From CAVPDG01 sp963702535 (GTDB taxonomy: Bacteria > Chloroflexota > Anaerolineae > Anaerolineales > UBA4823), in assembly GCA_963702535.1 (NCBI GenBank), contig CAVPDG010000021.1, positions 1 to 64,000 of the forward strand: 64,000 bases of DNA, read 5' to 3'. Positions 18,824-29,523 of this stretch are shown in pieces; the stretch's first letter is position 1, and the number at the start of each line of letters is the position of its first letter. Made by a program: the position numbers and the translations under genes. The notes under the pieces were generated by a model, which was given only the letters and a program-made list of their open reading frames with translations, was not told the origin of the DNA and ran no database searches.

Positions 18824-20219
18824 ATGAAGAAGCAAACCCCGGTACTCTCCGATTTCAATACGATGGCGATCCTGCTCATCCCCATCGGCGTCGCCATCAA
18901 CTACGCCGGGGCGTTGATTGTACGCACGCTCCAGCTCCCGATCTTCCTGGATACCCTGGGGACGCTGCTGGCAGGCGTCATCGCCGGTCCCTGGGTAGGG
19001 GCGACAACCGGCATCTTGACCAATGTCCTCACCGGCGTGACCAGCAACCCGAGAAGCCTGCCGTTCCTGGTCGTCAACATGGCGCTGGGCTTGGCAGCGG
19101 GGTTCATGGCTCAGGCGGGTTGGTTCGAACGCGGGCGCACGGTCTTCCTGGCAGGGTTGGTGCTCCTGGCGGTGGGGGTGGTCTTGAGCGCGCCGATCGT
19201 TGTGTTCCTCTTCGGGGGCGTGCCCGACAGCGCCGGCGCCGCGCTGATCTGGGGCACCCTGATGGCGATCGGCATGGGGCTGTGGAAATCGGTCTTTGCC
19301 ACCAGCTTCCTGCGCGAGCTGGTCGATAAGCTCATCGCGGTGTACATCGTCTTCGGCGTGTACAAAGCCTTGCCCAGGCGAACCTTGCTCGATGTTCCCG
19401 GGCTACAAGCGCCGCACATCCTCAAAACCGGAAGACCATTGAGCGGAGATATTCACGAAACAGGGCTGTACCGGGAGGGCAGCTCCATCCTGCACCGCCT
19501 CAACCCGCTCACCAAGCTGGTATTAGCCCTATGCTTTTCCATCGCAGCTTTCGCGGCGGATGGGGTCTGGATGCTAGGCGGCGCTGCTTCTGGCTTGCCT
19601 GCTGCTGCTTGCCCTGGCGCGTTCCTTGAGGCGGGTGATGCGAGTCACGTACCGCTACCTGCTGTTCTTCTGCGTCGCGCTGTTCACGGTACAGGCGCTC
19701 TTCTGGAGCGGCGGTGGTCCAACCTGGGAGGCCGGCGGTCTGGAGATCCACCTGCAGGGGGTACTCTACGCCGTGCAGGTCACACTGCGCTTGCTCGTCC
19801 TGCTATGCGCCTGGTACCTGCTGATCACGACGACACGCCCTTTAGACCTGGTGATGGACCTCGAGCAGCGGGGGCTGCCGCCCAGGCTGGGCTACGTGAC
19901 CCTGGCGACGCTGCAGGCGATCGGCGAGCTGCAAGAGCGCGCCCAGCAAATCCTGGAGGCGCAACAATGCCGCGGCGTGGAAGTACAGGGAGGGCTGATC
20001 GTGCGCGCCAGAGCCTATTTGCCGGCGGTTGCACCGTTGATCACCAGCTCCATCCTGGGCATCGAAAGCCGGGCGGCGGCGCTCGAGCTGCGCGGGTTCT
20101 CAGCCAACAGCCCCAAGACAATCCTGTACAAGAGCAAAGAGCAAACGTGGGAGCGCCGGGCGCGCTGGGCGTTCATTTTGCTGGCGGCAGCGACCCTGGC
20201 AGCCAGGCTGGCATGCTAG
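18824..20219 (+). CDS. ECF importer S component fused to T component, one frame break
   Basis: The first ~195 residues form an S component (substrate-binding membrane protein) with six hydrophobic segments, such as LIPIGVAINYAGALIVRTLQ and LGTLLAGVIAGPWVGATTGI. In the same uninterrupted frame a linker (residues ~196-230) leads into an EcfT start, SSILHRLNPLTKLVLALCFS. A break near 19590 shifts the frame; EcfT then continues with YRYLLFFCVALFTVQALFW and ends with the coupling motifs RARAYLP and LELRGFS, which transmit ATPase motion. S and T are usually separate genes. The substrate cannot be read from sequence; the operon suggests a riboside, nucleobase or vitamin. Confidence 0.82.
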
Positions 20220-21057
20220 CGGCGATCCAGTTTTCCCAATTTCGCTACAGCTACCCGGGCAGCCAGCGCCCGGAGCTGGAGATCGAAGATCTGGAGATCA
20301 AGACCGGCGAGTTTTGCTGCCTGGTCGGAGCGAGCGGAGCGGGAAAATCCACGCTCTGCCGGGTGCTCTGCGGGCTGATTCCGCATTTCTATCACGGGGA
20401 GATCACGGGCAGCAGCCTGGTTTTCGGAGAGGAGACCCGGCAAAAGAGTATCGCCGAGCTGGCGGGGTGCGTGGGCTACGTGATGGACGACCCATTCGAC
20501 CAGTTGACGCGCGCCACCGGCAGCGTCTACGCCGAGGTCGCCTTCGGTTTGCAAAATACGGGCATGCCGGCGGAGGTGATCCGCCAGCGGGTAGCAGAGG
20601 CGCTGGTGGAGATGGAGATCAGCGAGCTGGCAGAGCGGGCGCCGGCGCAGCTCTCCACCGGACAGCAGCAGCGGGTTGTCCTTGCGGCGGTATTCGCCCG
20701 CCAGCCGGAAATCCTGGTGATGGATGAAGCCACCAGCCAGCTCGATCCGCAGGGGGCGGCTGCAGTGTACAAGCTGGCAAAGACCTTCAAAGAGCACGGC
20801 AAGACGGTGATCGTGGTCGAGCCAAAGTTGGACCGGGTGCTGGAACACGCCGACCGGATGCTGGTTCTCGAGAGAGGGCAGGCTGGTCGCCAGTGGGTCT
20901 CCCCGGGAAGCGCTGGCGCAGGGCATCTTCGAGCGCTTGCACCTGGAGCTGCCGAGCTATGCAAGCCTGGCAAATGAGCTGCGCGGGCGGGGATGGACAC
21001 AGGCGCAGGCGCCGGTGCGCCTGGATGAAGCCCGCCAGATGGTGCTGGAGGCGCTGG

Positions 21058-21071
<14 letters not shown>
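20213..21071 (+). CDS. ECF importer ATPase 1, one frame break
   Basis: ABC ATPase of ~285 residues. It has Walker A GASGAGKST, signature LSTGQQQRV, Walker B ILVMDEATSQLD, and H-loop region VIVVEPKLD in which the usual His is replaced by Glu-Pro. A frame break near 20880 separates LVLERG from the C-terminal part beginning RLVASGSPREALAQGIFERL; the end is TGA 21069-21071. The start ATG overlaps the EcfT stop by seven bases, and its 3' end overlaps ATPase 2 by 14. ECF systems use two such ATPases as a heterodimer. Confidence 0.85.
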
Positions 21072-21869
<798 letters not shown>

Positions 21870-21877
<8 letters not shown>

Positions 21878-22359
21878 AGATGCCGCAATCCAACGCGCCC
21901 AGGCGAGCCGGGCAGCGCTGTTGAGAGCCATCGAAGGGTTGAGCACAGGGCAACGCGATACCGCGCCCGTGGAAGGAATAGGGTCGGCGAAAGACCTGGT
22001 GGGGCATATTTGCGCCTGGGAGGAGAGCCTGGCACGCCCGCTGCGTGGCTACCTGGAAAATGGCAGCTTCACGCCGGAAGCAGATCCCCGACCACGACGC
22101 CTGGAACGCACACCAGGCAGCCCAGAGAGCCGGGAGGGCATTCGAGCAGGTGCTGCAAGAAGCGATTTCCACGCGAAGTGAGCTATTCACCCTGGCGCAG
22201 CGGCTGGCGCCGGCGGATTGGGCGCGCATCTTCCCGGCGCCATGGGGCGGAGAGGCGACGCTGGCGCAGATGATTGACGGGCTGGCATGGCATGAGGAGG
22301 AGCACACCCGGAGCATAGCGAGCCTGCATAAAGCAGGAGATCAGGCGGGGGGCGGATAG
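21870..22359 (+). CDS. DinB/DfsB-like four-helix protein, one frame break
   Basis: About 163 residues. The first frame has a helix with a metal-type His, KDLVGHICAWEESL. After a break near 22085 the second frame gives LQEAISTRSELFTLAQRL and ends with WHEEEHTRSI, supplying more His ligands. This pattern fits the DinB superfamily of metal-binding four-helix bundles, often thiol- or stress-related transferases. It overlaps the ECF ATPase gene and is the last gene of the operon. Its role with riboside uptake is unknown. Confidence 0.65.
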
Positions 22360-22404
22360 ACATGCAGGGGCGGACCTGTGTAGTGTCCCTACGGAGCTTG
22401 TGGA

Positions 22405-23243
22405 TCAAACGAAGAAGCTGACGCCGAGGATGCCGGGACCGCCGTGGGTGACAATGGCGGGGGGTACATCCAGGATGGGGATATCGCTGATGCCGAGCTC
22501 CTGACCAAGATCGCGCGCTAACGCCTGCGCCTCTTGCGGAACGGCAGCATGCATGACGGAGAGATAGCCCTGCCCATCCCGGCGGATATCCTGCAAGACA
22601 ATCTCCTTGAGACGCGCCAACAGCGCGCTTATGGGTGCGCTCTTTCTCAAATTGGTCTACTTTGCCATCCCGCAGGGTCAGGATAGGCTTGATTTGCAAC
22701 ACACTGCCCAGTAGAGCCTGGGCGCCGCCGATGCGCCCGCCTTTAGCCAGGTACTCCAACGTGGCGACCAGGAAAAAGACCCGGCAGCAGGGCAGCATCT
22801 CGTAGATACGCGCCACAACCTCATCGATATTGCAGCCCTCTTGCGTCCACTGCCCGGCGAGGGTAACCAGGGTTGCCAGGGGGCTGGAGATCACCCGGGT
22901 GTCGATGATGCGAATATCCATGCCAGGAAAATCCTTGGCGGCGACTTGGGCGGAGCGCACGGTACCGCTGACCTCGCTGGAGGGGTGGAGGCATAATACC
23001 GGCTCGCCGGTGGGTTGTACGCGCTGGAACTCCCGGGCGAACAGCTCCGGCGGCGGGGCGGCTGTCTTGGGAAGCTGGCGCGAGTGCCTTAAGCTTCGCC
23101 ATAAAGGTGGCGTTATCCAGCTCTATCCCTTCGTAAAAAGAGTCTTCACCAAAGGTGACAATCTGCGGGATGACGGTGATATCGTATTTTTGTGCGAGTG
23201 CAACAGGAAGACCAGATGTGGTGTCAGTAATAATCTTCGTCAA
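22405..23243 (-). CDS. DegV family (FakB-like fatty-acid-binding) protein, two frame breaks
   Basis: DegV proteins bind a fatty acid; FakB members present it to the kinase FakA. The start is a TTG (complement of 23241-23243) behind a strong GGAGGGG. It gives LTKIITDTTSGLP, with the DxTSxLP phospholipid-head pocket. The middle part has VLCLHPSSEVSGTVRSA, the second family motif (S-x-x-SGT). The C-terminal part has IPILDVPPAIVTHGGPGILG, where the H-x-GPG motif is conserved. Breaks lie near 23075 and 22640. The length of ~280 residues is normal. It is transcribed towards the DinB gene. Confidence 0.85.
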
Positions 23244-23402
23244 GGCGCCCCTCCGAATAATCCATAAAAACAAGGTTTGGGTAAACCCCCACATAAAATA
23301 CTGAACCGGAGGGTTGGACAGAATGCGCTTATTGTACAGACGAACGGGCAGATGCGCAAGCCAATTTTGGATGCAACTCGTGCCAGCGCAACGCCATCCC
23401 GG

Positions 23403-23496
23403 TTAACAGATTGTTTACAATTCGATGAAAGAACGTTAACTTGCCTGGCTCAAGCAATTAACATCGCCATGATAACCTATAAACACAGATTTAACA
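23403..23496 (+). promoter_or_regulatory. Phased array of Pho boxes upstream of pstS
   Basis: TTAACA-like hexamers start at 23403 (TTAACA), 23414 (TTTACA), 23436 (TTAACT), 23458 (TTAACA), 23480 (TAAACA) and 23491 (TTAACA). Every spacing is 11 or 22 bases, one or two turns of DNA on the same face. Direct TTAACA repeats with 11-base period are the PhoP-type Pho box of Gram-positive bacteria. The array ends 31 bases before the pstS ATG, so phosphate-starvation control of this operon is a strong inference. Confidence 0.75.
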
Positions 23497-23527
23497 TCAC
23501 AAATCTCATCATGGAGGATGAAGAAAT

Positions 23528-24653
23528 ATGCGAAAACCCCTGTTAACCTGGTTGTCGGCAATGTTGCTGATCGCCATCCTGCTGACCGCCTGCGGCGGCG
23601 CTGCAACCCCTACGCAACAAGCTGAAAGCCAAGCGCCAGCTCCCACCGAGGCTTCTGCACCCACAGAAGCTCCCGCGCCTACCGCTGCCGCACCAACCAA
23701 GGCGCCTGTTGCGACAGAGGCAGCAATGCCAGGCATGATGCTGCCCGAGGTCGATCCTTCGACAGTAAGCGGCAATATCATCGCCGCCGGCAGCTCCACC
23801 GTATACCCCTTGTCTGAAGCTCTCGCCCAGCGCTTCCAGGAAGAAGGCTTCACCGAGGATAAGGGCAAGATCACCATCGAGTCCATCGGCTCCGGAGCTG
23901 GCTTCGAGCGCTTCTGCAAAGCCGGCGAAACCGATATCGCCAATGCCAGCCGCAAGATCAAGCAAGAAGAAATCGATAACTGCGCCGCCATCAATCGCAC
24001 GCCCATCGAGTTCCGCGTCGGCACAGACGCCCTGGCAGTCGTCGTCAGCAGCGAGAACGACTTCCTCACCGACGTCACCAAGGAAGAGCTGGCGATGATC
24101 TTCTCCATCGGACGCCACCCAGTGGTCCGACGTGCGCCCCGAGTGGCCCAGTGAAGACATCCTGCGCTTCAGCCCCGGCACCGACTCCGGCACCTTCGAC
24201 TACTTCGTCGAAGTCGTCATGAACCCCGTGTTCGTCAAAGACGCCGACGCCGATAAGGGCAAGGGTGAAGAAGCTCTGCTCACCGCCGCCAACATCCAGT
24301 TCTCCGAAGACGATAACGTGCTGGTGCAGGGCGTGGAAGGCAGCCCCTATGCCATCGGTTACTTCGGCTACGCTTACTTCAACGAGAACCAGGGCAATCT
24401 GAAGGCGCTCTCGATCAATGGCGTCGCCCCCAGTGAAGAAACCGCTGAGAGCAACGAGTACCCCCTCTCTCGCCCGCTCTTCATCTACTCGGATGCCGGC
24501 ATCATGCAGAGCAAGCCCCAGGTGGCAGCTTTCATCAACTACTTCCTGACTTACGTCAACGATGAAATCCTGGATGTGGGCTACTTCCCCGCCAGCCAGG
24601 CTGCACTTGACGAAGCCAAACAACGTGGCTGGACGCTGAAAATGCTGAAGTAG
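23528..24653 (+). CDS. pstS: Phosphate-binding lipoprotein PstS, one internal frame break
   Basis: Extracellular phosphate-binding protein. The signal peptide ends in a lipobox (LLTACG), followed by a 50-residue Ala/Pro/Thr/Glu linker. The binding domain has IIAAGSSTVYPLSEAL, SIGSGAGFERFCKAGETDIANASRKI and, after a break near 24110, SPGTDSGTFDYFVEVV, all phosphate-contacting regions. The break (ATCGGACGCC) recurs unchanged in the second copy downstream. A lost T near 24626 changes the extreme C-terminus relative to that copy. GGAGG lies about 10 bases before the ATG. First gene of the Pho-box-controlled pst operon. Confidence 0.88.
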
Positions 24654-25570
24654 CCACAGTCAGGCCTGATGCTGCCTGAGGTCGATCCTTCCGCAGTAAG
24701 CGGCAACATCATCGCCGCCGGCAGCTCCACCGTATACCCCTTGTCTGAAGCTCTCGCCCAGCGCTTCCAGGAAGAAGGCTTCACCGAGGACAAGGGCAAG
24801 ATCACCATCGAGTTCTATCGGCTCCGGCGCTGGCTTCGAGCGCTTCTGCAAAGCCGGCGAAACCGATATCGCCAATGCCAGCCGCAAGATCAAGCAAGAA
24901 GAAATCGATAACTGCGCCGCCATCAATCGCACGCCCATCGAGTTCCGCGTCGGCACAGACGCCCTGGCAGTCGTCGTCAGCAGCGAGAACGACTTCCTCA
25001 CCGACGTCACCAAGGAAGAGCTGGCGATGATCTTCTCCATCGGACGCCACCCAGTGGTCCGACGTGCGCCCCGAGTGGCCCAGTGAAGACATCCTGCGCT
25101 TCAGCCCCGGCACCGACTCCGGCACCTTCGACTACTTCGTCGAAGTCGTCATGAACCCCGTGTTCGTCAAAGACGCCGACGCCGATAAGGGCAAGGGTGA
25201 AGAAGCTCTGCTCACCGCTGCCAACATCCAGTTCTCCGAAGACGATAACGTGCTGGTGCAGGGCGTGGAAGGCAGCCCCTATGCCATCGGTTACTTCGGC
25301 TACGCTTACTTCAACGAGAACCAGGGCAATCTGAAGGCGCTCTCGATCAATGGCGTCGCCCCCAGTGAAGAAACCGCTGAGAGCAACGAGTACCCCCTCT
25401 CTCGCCCGCTCTTCATCTACTCGGATGCCGGCATCATGCAGAGCAAGCCCCAGGTGGCAGCTTTCATCAACTACTTCCTGACTTACGTCAACGATGAAAT
25501 CCTGGATGTGGGCTACTTCCCCGCCAGCCAGGCTGCACTTGACGAAGCCAAACAACTGTGGCTGGACGCT
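23731..25570 (+). repeat. Direct tandem repeat of ~0.9 kb within pstS
   Basis: 23731-24637 and 24662-25570 align along their whole length with about ten differences, two of them single-base insertions in the second unit. The units are separated by 24 bases containing the first copy's stop. Apart from the boundary region, nearly all differences lie in the first 100 and last 15 positions. Confidence 0.85.
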
Positions 25571-25582
25571 AATCCGCAATAA
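24669..25582 (+). pseudogene. Truncated second pstS copy without signal peptide
   Basis: Begins at MLPEVDPSAVSGNI, equivalent to residue ~72 of the first PstS, and lacks the signal peptide, lipobox and linker. It is about 99 % identical to the first copy at the DNA level. It shares the frame break near 25035 and has an extra break near 24815 (GAGTTCTATCGG versus GAGTCCATCGG). The C-terminus AKQLWLDANPQ looks more like a normal PstS end than that of copy one. It cannot make a secreted protein as it stands. Either a recent partial tandem duplication or an assembly artefact. Confidence 0.75.
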
Positions 25583-25605
25583 CCGGTCATGTCTCTCCTC
25601 CGCAG

Positions 25606-25633
25606 GAGAAGGTCTCGAACCTGAGACCTTCTC
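25606..25633 (+). terminator. Hairpin between pstS and pstC
   Basis: Perfect 11-bp stem GAGAAGGTCTC (25606-25616) and GAGACCTTCTC (25623-25633) with a six-base loop, followed by TTGCTGCC rather than a full T run. It likely lowers read-through so that PstS is made in excess over the membrane proteins. TATAAT at 25644-25649 might start a second transcript for pstC. Confidence 0.65.
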
Positions 25634-25772
25634 TTGCTGCCTGTATAATCGTTGAAGACTTATACAGTTCGGTGAAGGGAATACCAAGAATGCAACCAAT
25701 GACAACCAACGCCGAGGCTACCAAATTACACTGCCGCTTCCGGGCAACCAGGCAAACCGGGATGGCTATTCC

Positions 25773-26668
25773 TTGAAAAAGAAGACCCACCTGGGCGAGG
25801 CGATCATCCGCGCCTTTCTCTTCGCCTGTGCAGCCCTGACGATCTTGACCACGATCGGCATCGTCTTCATCCTGCTCGAAGAAGCGGTGCGCTTTTTCTT
25901 GACTCCGGAAGTCTCATTGTGGGAGTTCTTCACCGGAGTGGTGTGGCAACCGAGGATCTCGCGTTTTGGGATACTACCGCTGCTCAACGCCACGGTGATC
26001 ACGACCGGCTTTGCCATGCTTGTAGCGATCCCGCTGGGGTTGAGCATCGCGATCTACTTGAGCGAATACGCATCCAACCGGGCGCGCAGCATCATCAAAC
26101 CCACGCTCGAAGTGCTGGCGGGGATCCCGACCGTGGTTTACGGGTATTTTGCCCTGACTTTCATGACGCCATTACTGCGCTCGATCTTCGGCTCGGACAC
26201 GGTTGGCGTCTATAACACCGCCTCAGCGGGGATTGTGATGGGTATCCTGATCCTGCCCCTGGTAGCTTCGATGTCCGAGGATGCGCTCAGCGCAGTACCC
26301 AGGTCCTTGCGTGAAGGGGCTTATGGATTAGGCGCAACCAAGCTGGAGGTGGCGCTGAAAATCGTGGTGCCAGCAGCGATATCAGGGAATTGCCGCTGCG
26401 GTCATCCTGGGCATCTCGCGAGGCATCGGCGAGACGATGATCGTCGCCCTGGCGGCAGGCGCCGGACCCAACTTGACGCTGAACCCATTCAAAGGCGCCG
26501 AGACGATCACCGGGCATATCGTGCGCATCAGCGGCGGCGATGTAAGCTACGACTCGATCGATTATACGAGCTTGTTTGCCCTGGCGCTGGTCCTCTTCCT
26601 CTTCACCCTGGCGTTGAACATCATCAGCCGCAAGGATTGTGCGCAAGTTCCGGGAGGTTTACGAATGA
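25773..26668 (+). CDS. pstC: Phosphate ABC permease PstC, frame breaks
   Basis: Inner-membrane permease, ~300 residues, six hydrophobic segments beginning FLFACAALTILTTIGIVFIL. The EAA-type loop EGAYGLGATKLEVALKIVVP is present. A break near 26387 separates it from AAAVILGISRGIGETMIVAL, and another near 26632 is needed to reach the normal C-terminus IVRKFREVYE and TGA 26666-26668. The annotated start is TTG 25773. An ATG at 25690 or 25699, behind AAGGGA and out of frame by a further break, may be the true start. ATGA overlap with pstA. Confidence 0.82.
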
Positions 26669-27960
26669 GCGAGCAGAAGCAAGCCGAGACTGAGCCCAAA
26701 ACGCCAACAGAAACGGTGCAAATCCCACAACTTGAAGACGCTAGAAAGACCAATATCCCTCGCCGCAACCGGCAAGGCAAGGTTTGGCGAACGGTTTTCC
26801 TGGCATCCACGGTCACAGGCATCATCGTATTGACTTTACTGATCATCAATATCACCAACCAATCCCTGGGCTACATGGCGATCAAATATACAGTCCAACC
26901 GGAGAGCCTTACCCAGGCCGGTACGCCCCTGGCAGAGCTGCCAAGCGAGACGCTCATCCAGATTCTGAAAGATAACCTCACCAAGAACCGCTTCCGCACT
27001 CTGGATAATCAAGCTCCGCTGGCGCAACGTTCGCAGGTGGAGTTGGTAAGCCTGGTCTATGACAACGTGGTGGAACCCAAGGTAGAGACAACCTGGACTT
27101 TAATCGATTCGCTGCTCCATGAAGCCAAAATACGAGAAGAAGCGGCAAAGGAATACCCCAATGCCACATTGATCTTCAAGGTTTGGTTCACCGGCAAATT
27201 ATGGACATCGCCGCAGTCCAGCAACCCACTGTTAGCTGGCGTACGGACAGCCATCCTCGGCTCGTTGTGGATCATCGCCATCACCATCCTGTTTGCCTTA
27301 CCGGTCGGTACCGGCGCAGCGATCTACCTGGAGGAATACTCCCGCGACACCTGGATCAACCGCACGATCCAGACCAATATCAACAACCTGGCAGGCGTGC
27401 CTTCGATCATCTACGGCATGTTGGGGCTGGCGGTCTTTGCGCGGGCATTCTCGACGCTGACAAGCGGTGCGATATTTGGCATCGCGGATGCAGACCCGAG
27501 TAACGGGCGCACTATCCTCTCCGCCGGGTTGACGTTGGCGCTGCTCATCCTGCCGGTGATCATCATCAACGCGCAAGAAGCCATCCGGGCAGTGCCGAAC
27601 AGCCTACGAGAAGCGAGCTACGGGCTGGGGGCGACGAAATGGCAAACGATCTGGGCGCACGTGCTGCCGAACTCGCTGGCGGGTATCATGACCGGCGCCA
27701 TCCTCTCCATCTCACGGGCGTTCGGCGAAACGGCGCCCCTGGTGGTGATCGGCGCAGCGACCTACATTACTTTTGACCCACAAAATATCTTTTCCAAGTT
27801 CACCACTTTGCCTATCCAGGTTTACCAGTGGACAGCCCGCCCGCAAGCGGAGTTCCGCAACCTGGCCGCAGCCGCGATTTTGGTGCTGCTGATCCTTCAA
27901 TTGAGCATCAATGCAATCGCGATCTTTCTCAGGAACCGGTTCAGCCGGAGGCTTGTATGA
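26665..27960 (+). CDS. pstA: Phosphate ABC permease PstA, long form
   Basis: 431 residues, longer than the usual ~290. After an N-terminal cytoplasmic part of ~50 residues and TM1 (TGIIVLTLLIINITNQSLGY) there is an insert of about 130 polar residues, predicted to lie outside the membrane, before AILGSLWIIAITILFALPVG. The permease core is normal: LAGVPSIIYGMLGLAVFA, EASYGLGATKWQTIWAHVLP (EAA loop), and ISRAFGETAPLVVIGA. Partner of PstC in the phosphate channel. Overlaps pstB by four bases. Confidence 0.9.
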   Translation: MSEQKQAETEPKTPTETVQIPQLEDARKTNIPRRNRQGKVWRTVFLASTVTGIIVLTLLIINITNQSLGYMAIKYTVQPESLTQAGTPLAELPSETLIQILKDNLTKNRFRTLDNQAPLAQRSQVELVSLVYDNVVEPKVETTWTLIDSLLHEAKIREEAAKEYPNATLIFKVWFTGKLWTSPQSSNPLLAGVRTAILGSLWIIAITILFALPVGTGAAIYLEEYSRDTWINRTIQTNINNLAGVPSIIYGMLGLAVFARAFSTLTSGAIFGIADADPSNGRTILSAGLTLALLILPVIIINAQEAIRAVPNSLREASYGLGATKWQTIWAHVLPNSLAGIMTGAILSISRAFGETAPLVVIGAATYITFDPQNIFSKFTTLPIQVYQWTARPQAEFRNLAAAAILVLLILQLSINAIAIFLRNRFSRRLV

Positions 27961-28781
27961 GCATAGCAACTCTCCAATCACAACAAAGGTTCGTAACAAA
28001 CTCGAACGAATCGCTTGCCATCGAGGCGCGCAACCTGAACATTTTCTATGGCAGCTTCCGGGCGGTCAGGGACGTCAACCTGTCGGTCGCCAAGCAAAAG
28101 ATCACGGCGATCATCGGGCCTTCGGGCTGCGGCAAGAGCACCATGCTGCGCTCTTTCAATCGCATGAATGAGCTTGTACCAAGCGCCTTCACCGAAGGGG
28201 AGGTTCTGTTCCACGGGCAAAACATTTATAATCCCAGTGTCGATCCCGTGGCTGTGCGCCGCTACATTGGAATGGTATTTCAAAAGCCAAATCCGTTTCC
28301 GAAAAGCATCTACGAGAATATCGCCTGGGGCGCAAAGATCAATGGTTTTAAAGGCAGCAAAGCAGATATGGATGACCTGGTAGAAGAATCGCTCAAGGGC
28401 GCTGCGCTATGGGATGAGGTGCACGACAAGCTGCAAGCCAGCGGTTTGTCGCTTTCGGGTGGGCAGCAGCAGCGCCTGTGCATCGCCCGGACGATCGCCA
28501 TCAAGCCGGATATCATCCTGATGGATGAGCCCTGCTCGGCGCTTGACCCGATCGCCACGCTAAAAATCGAAGATTTGATGCGCGAGCTCATGAAAAACTA
28601 TACCATCATCATCGTCACGCACAATATGCAGCAGGCGGGGCGCGTCTCGGACTACACCGCCTTTTTCACAATGGACCAGGACCGGGCAGGTTATTTGATG
28701 GAGTTTGGCGATACCAACCTCATATTCACCAATCCCCGTCAAAAAGTGACGGAAGATTACATCACCGGTCGCTTCGGTTAA
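27957..28781 (+). CDS. pstB: Phosphate ABC ATPase PstB
   Basis: 274 residues. All motifs are canonical: Walker A GPSGCGKST, Q-loop GMVFQKPNPFP, signature LSGGQQQRLCIAR, Walker B IILMDEPCSALDP and H-loop VTHNMQQAGRVSD, with the typical PstB end TEDYITGRFG. An N-terminal extension of ~18 residues precedes LAIEARNLNIFYG. The insert FTMDQDRAGYLMEFG shortly before the end is slightly longer than in common PstB. It energises PstCA in the cytoplasm. Confidence 0.95.
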   Translation: MSIATLQSQQRFVTNSNESLAIEARNLNIFYGSFRAVRDVNLSVAKQKITAIIGPSGCGKSTMLRSFNRMNELVPSAFTEGEVLFHGQNIYNPSVDPVAVRRYIGMVFQKPNPFPKSIYENIAWGAKINGFKGSKADMDDLVEESLKGAALWDEVHDKLQASGLSLSGGQQQRLCIARTIAIKPDIILMDEPCSALDPIATLKIEDLMRELMKNYTIIIVTHNMQQAGRVSDYTAFFTMDQDRAGYLMEFGDTNLIFTNPRQKVTEDYITGRFG

Positions 28782-28823
28782 TGGAGCCAGGAAAACCAGC
28801 AAGAACTTGCGAAGGGAAACAAG

Positions 28824-29504
28824 ATGCCAAGAGAAACGTTAGACAGGAAAATCCTGGCGCTGCGGGATGAGATCATCGTCTTGAGCAGCATGGTGGAAAA
28901 CGCGATCATCGAATCGGTAGAGGCATTGCGGAAGCAAGACCTGATAACAGCGCGGCGGATCTACGCCGAAGACAACCGCATCAACGAGAAACGCTTCGAG
29001 CTGGAGAACGACACGATCACGACCATCGCCACGCAACAGCCGATTATGGCGCGCGACTTGCGCTTGCTGGCGTCCATCCTGGAGGTGGCGAGTGAGCTTG
29101 AGCGAATGGGAGATTACGCCAAGGGCATCGCCAAGATCACCTTACTGCTGGGAGACCGTCCGCTGGTGAAGGAGCTGGTCGACATCCCGCGCATGGCGCA
29201 GATCACAACCAGCATGCTGCACCGGGCAACCGGGGCTTTTGTCAGCCAGAACGTGGAGGTTGCGCGCCAGATACCCGCCGAGGATGACCAGGTGGATGAC
29301 CTGTACAACCAGGTTTACCGAGATCTGGTCGCGATCATGTTCGAAAACCCGGCAACGATCGACCCGGCAAGCTATCTGATGTGGGCGGCGCACAACGTCG
29401 AGCGCACGGCTGACCGGGTGACGAACATCTGCGAGCGGACAATTTACGCAGTTACCGCAGAGATGAAGGAATTTCGCGCCACGGATGACGAGCTGACAAT
29501 CTAG
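28824..29504 (+). CDS. phoU: Phosphate signalling protein PhoU (copy 1)
   Basis: 226 residues, all-helical, two PhoU repeats. Each repeat carries the metal-binding E-x-x-x-D pattern: SELERMGDYAKGIAK in the first and HNVERTADRVTNICER in the second. PhoU links Pst transport to the sensor kinase and represses Pho signalling when phosphate is plentiful. It is the last gene of the first pst operon, 42 bases after pstB; AAGGGAAAC lies before its ATG. It converges with a second phoU on the other strand, 19 bases away. Confidence 0.93.
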   Translation: MPRETLDRKILALRDEIIVLSSMVENAIIESVEALRKQDLITARRIYAEDNRINEKRFELENDTITTIATQQPIMARDLRLLASILEVASELERMGDYAKGIAKITLLLGDRPLVKELVDIPRMAQITTSMLHRATGAFVSQNVEVARQIPAEDDQVDDLYNQVYRDLVAIMFENPATIDPASYLMWAAHNVERTADRVTNICERTIYAVTAEMKEFRATDDELTI

Positions 29505-29523
29505 ATTTGCTGCTGGTGCCGGC

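Noticed and set aside
18824..20977. Apparent fusion of the ECF S component through to ATPase 1
   Set aside because: Between about 19590 and 20200 the frame is nonsense (Arg/Ala/Gly-rich), while the neighbouring frame carries the true EcfT. Only the S-to-T join is supported.
23731..25570. The pstS repeats as a mobile element or CRISPR-like array
   Set aside because: The repeat is coding, contains no transposase, terminal inverted repeats or short spaced repeats. No CRISPR array or insertion sequence was seen in the window.
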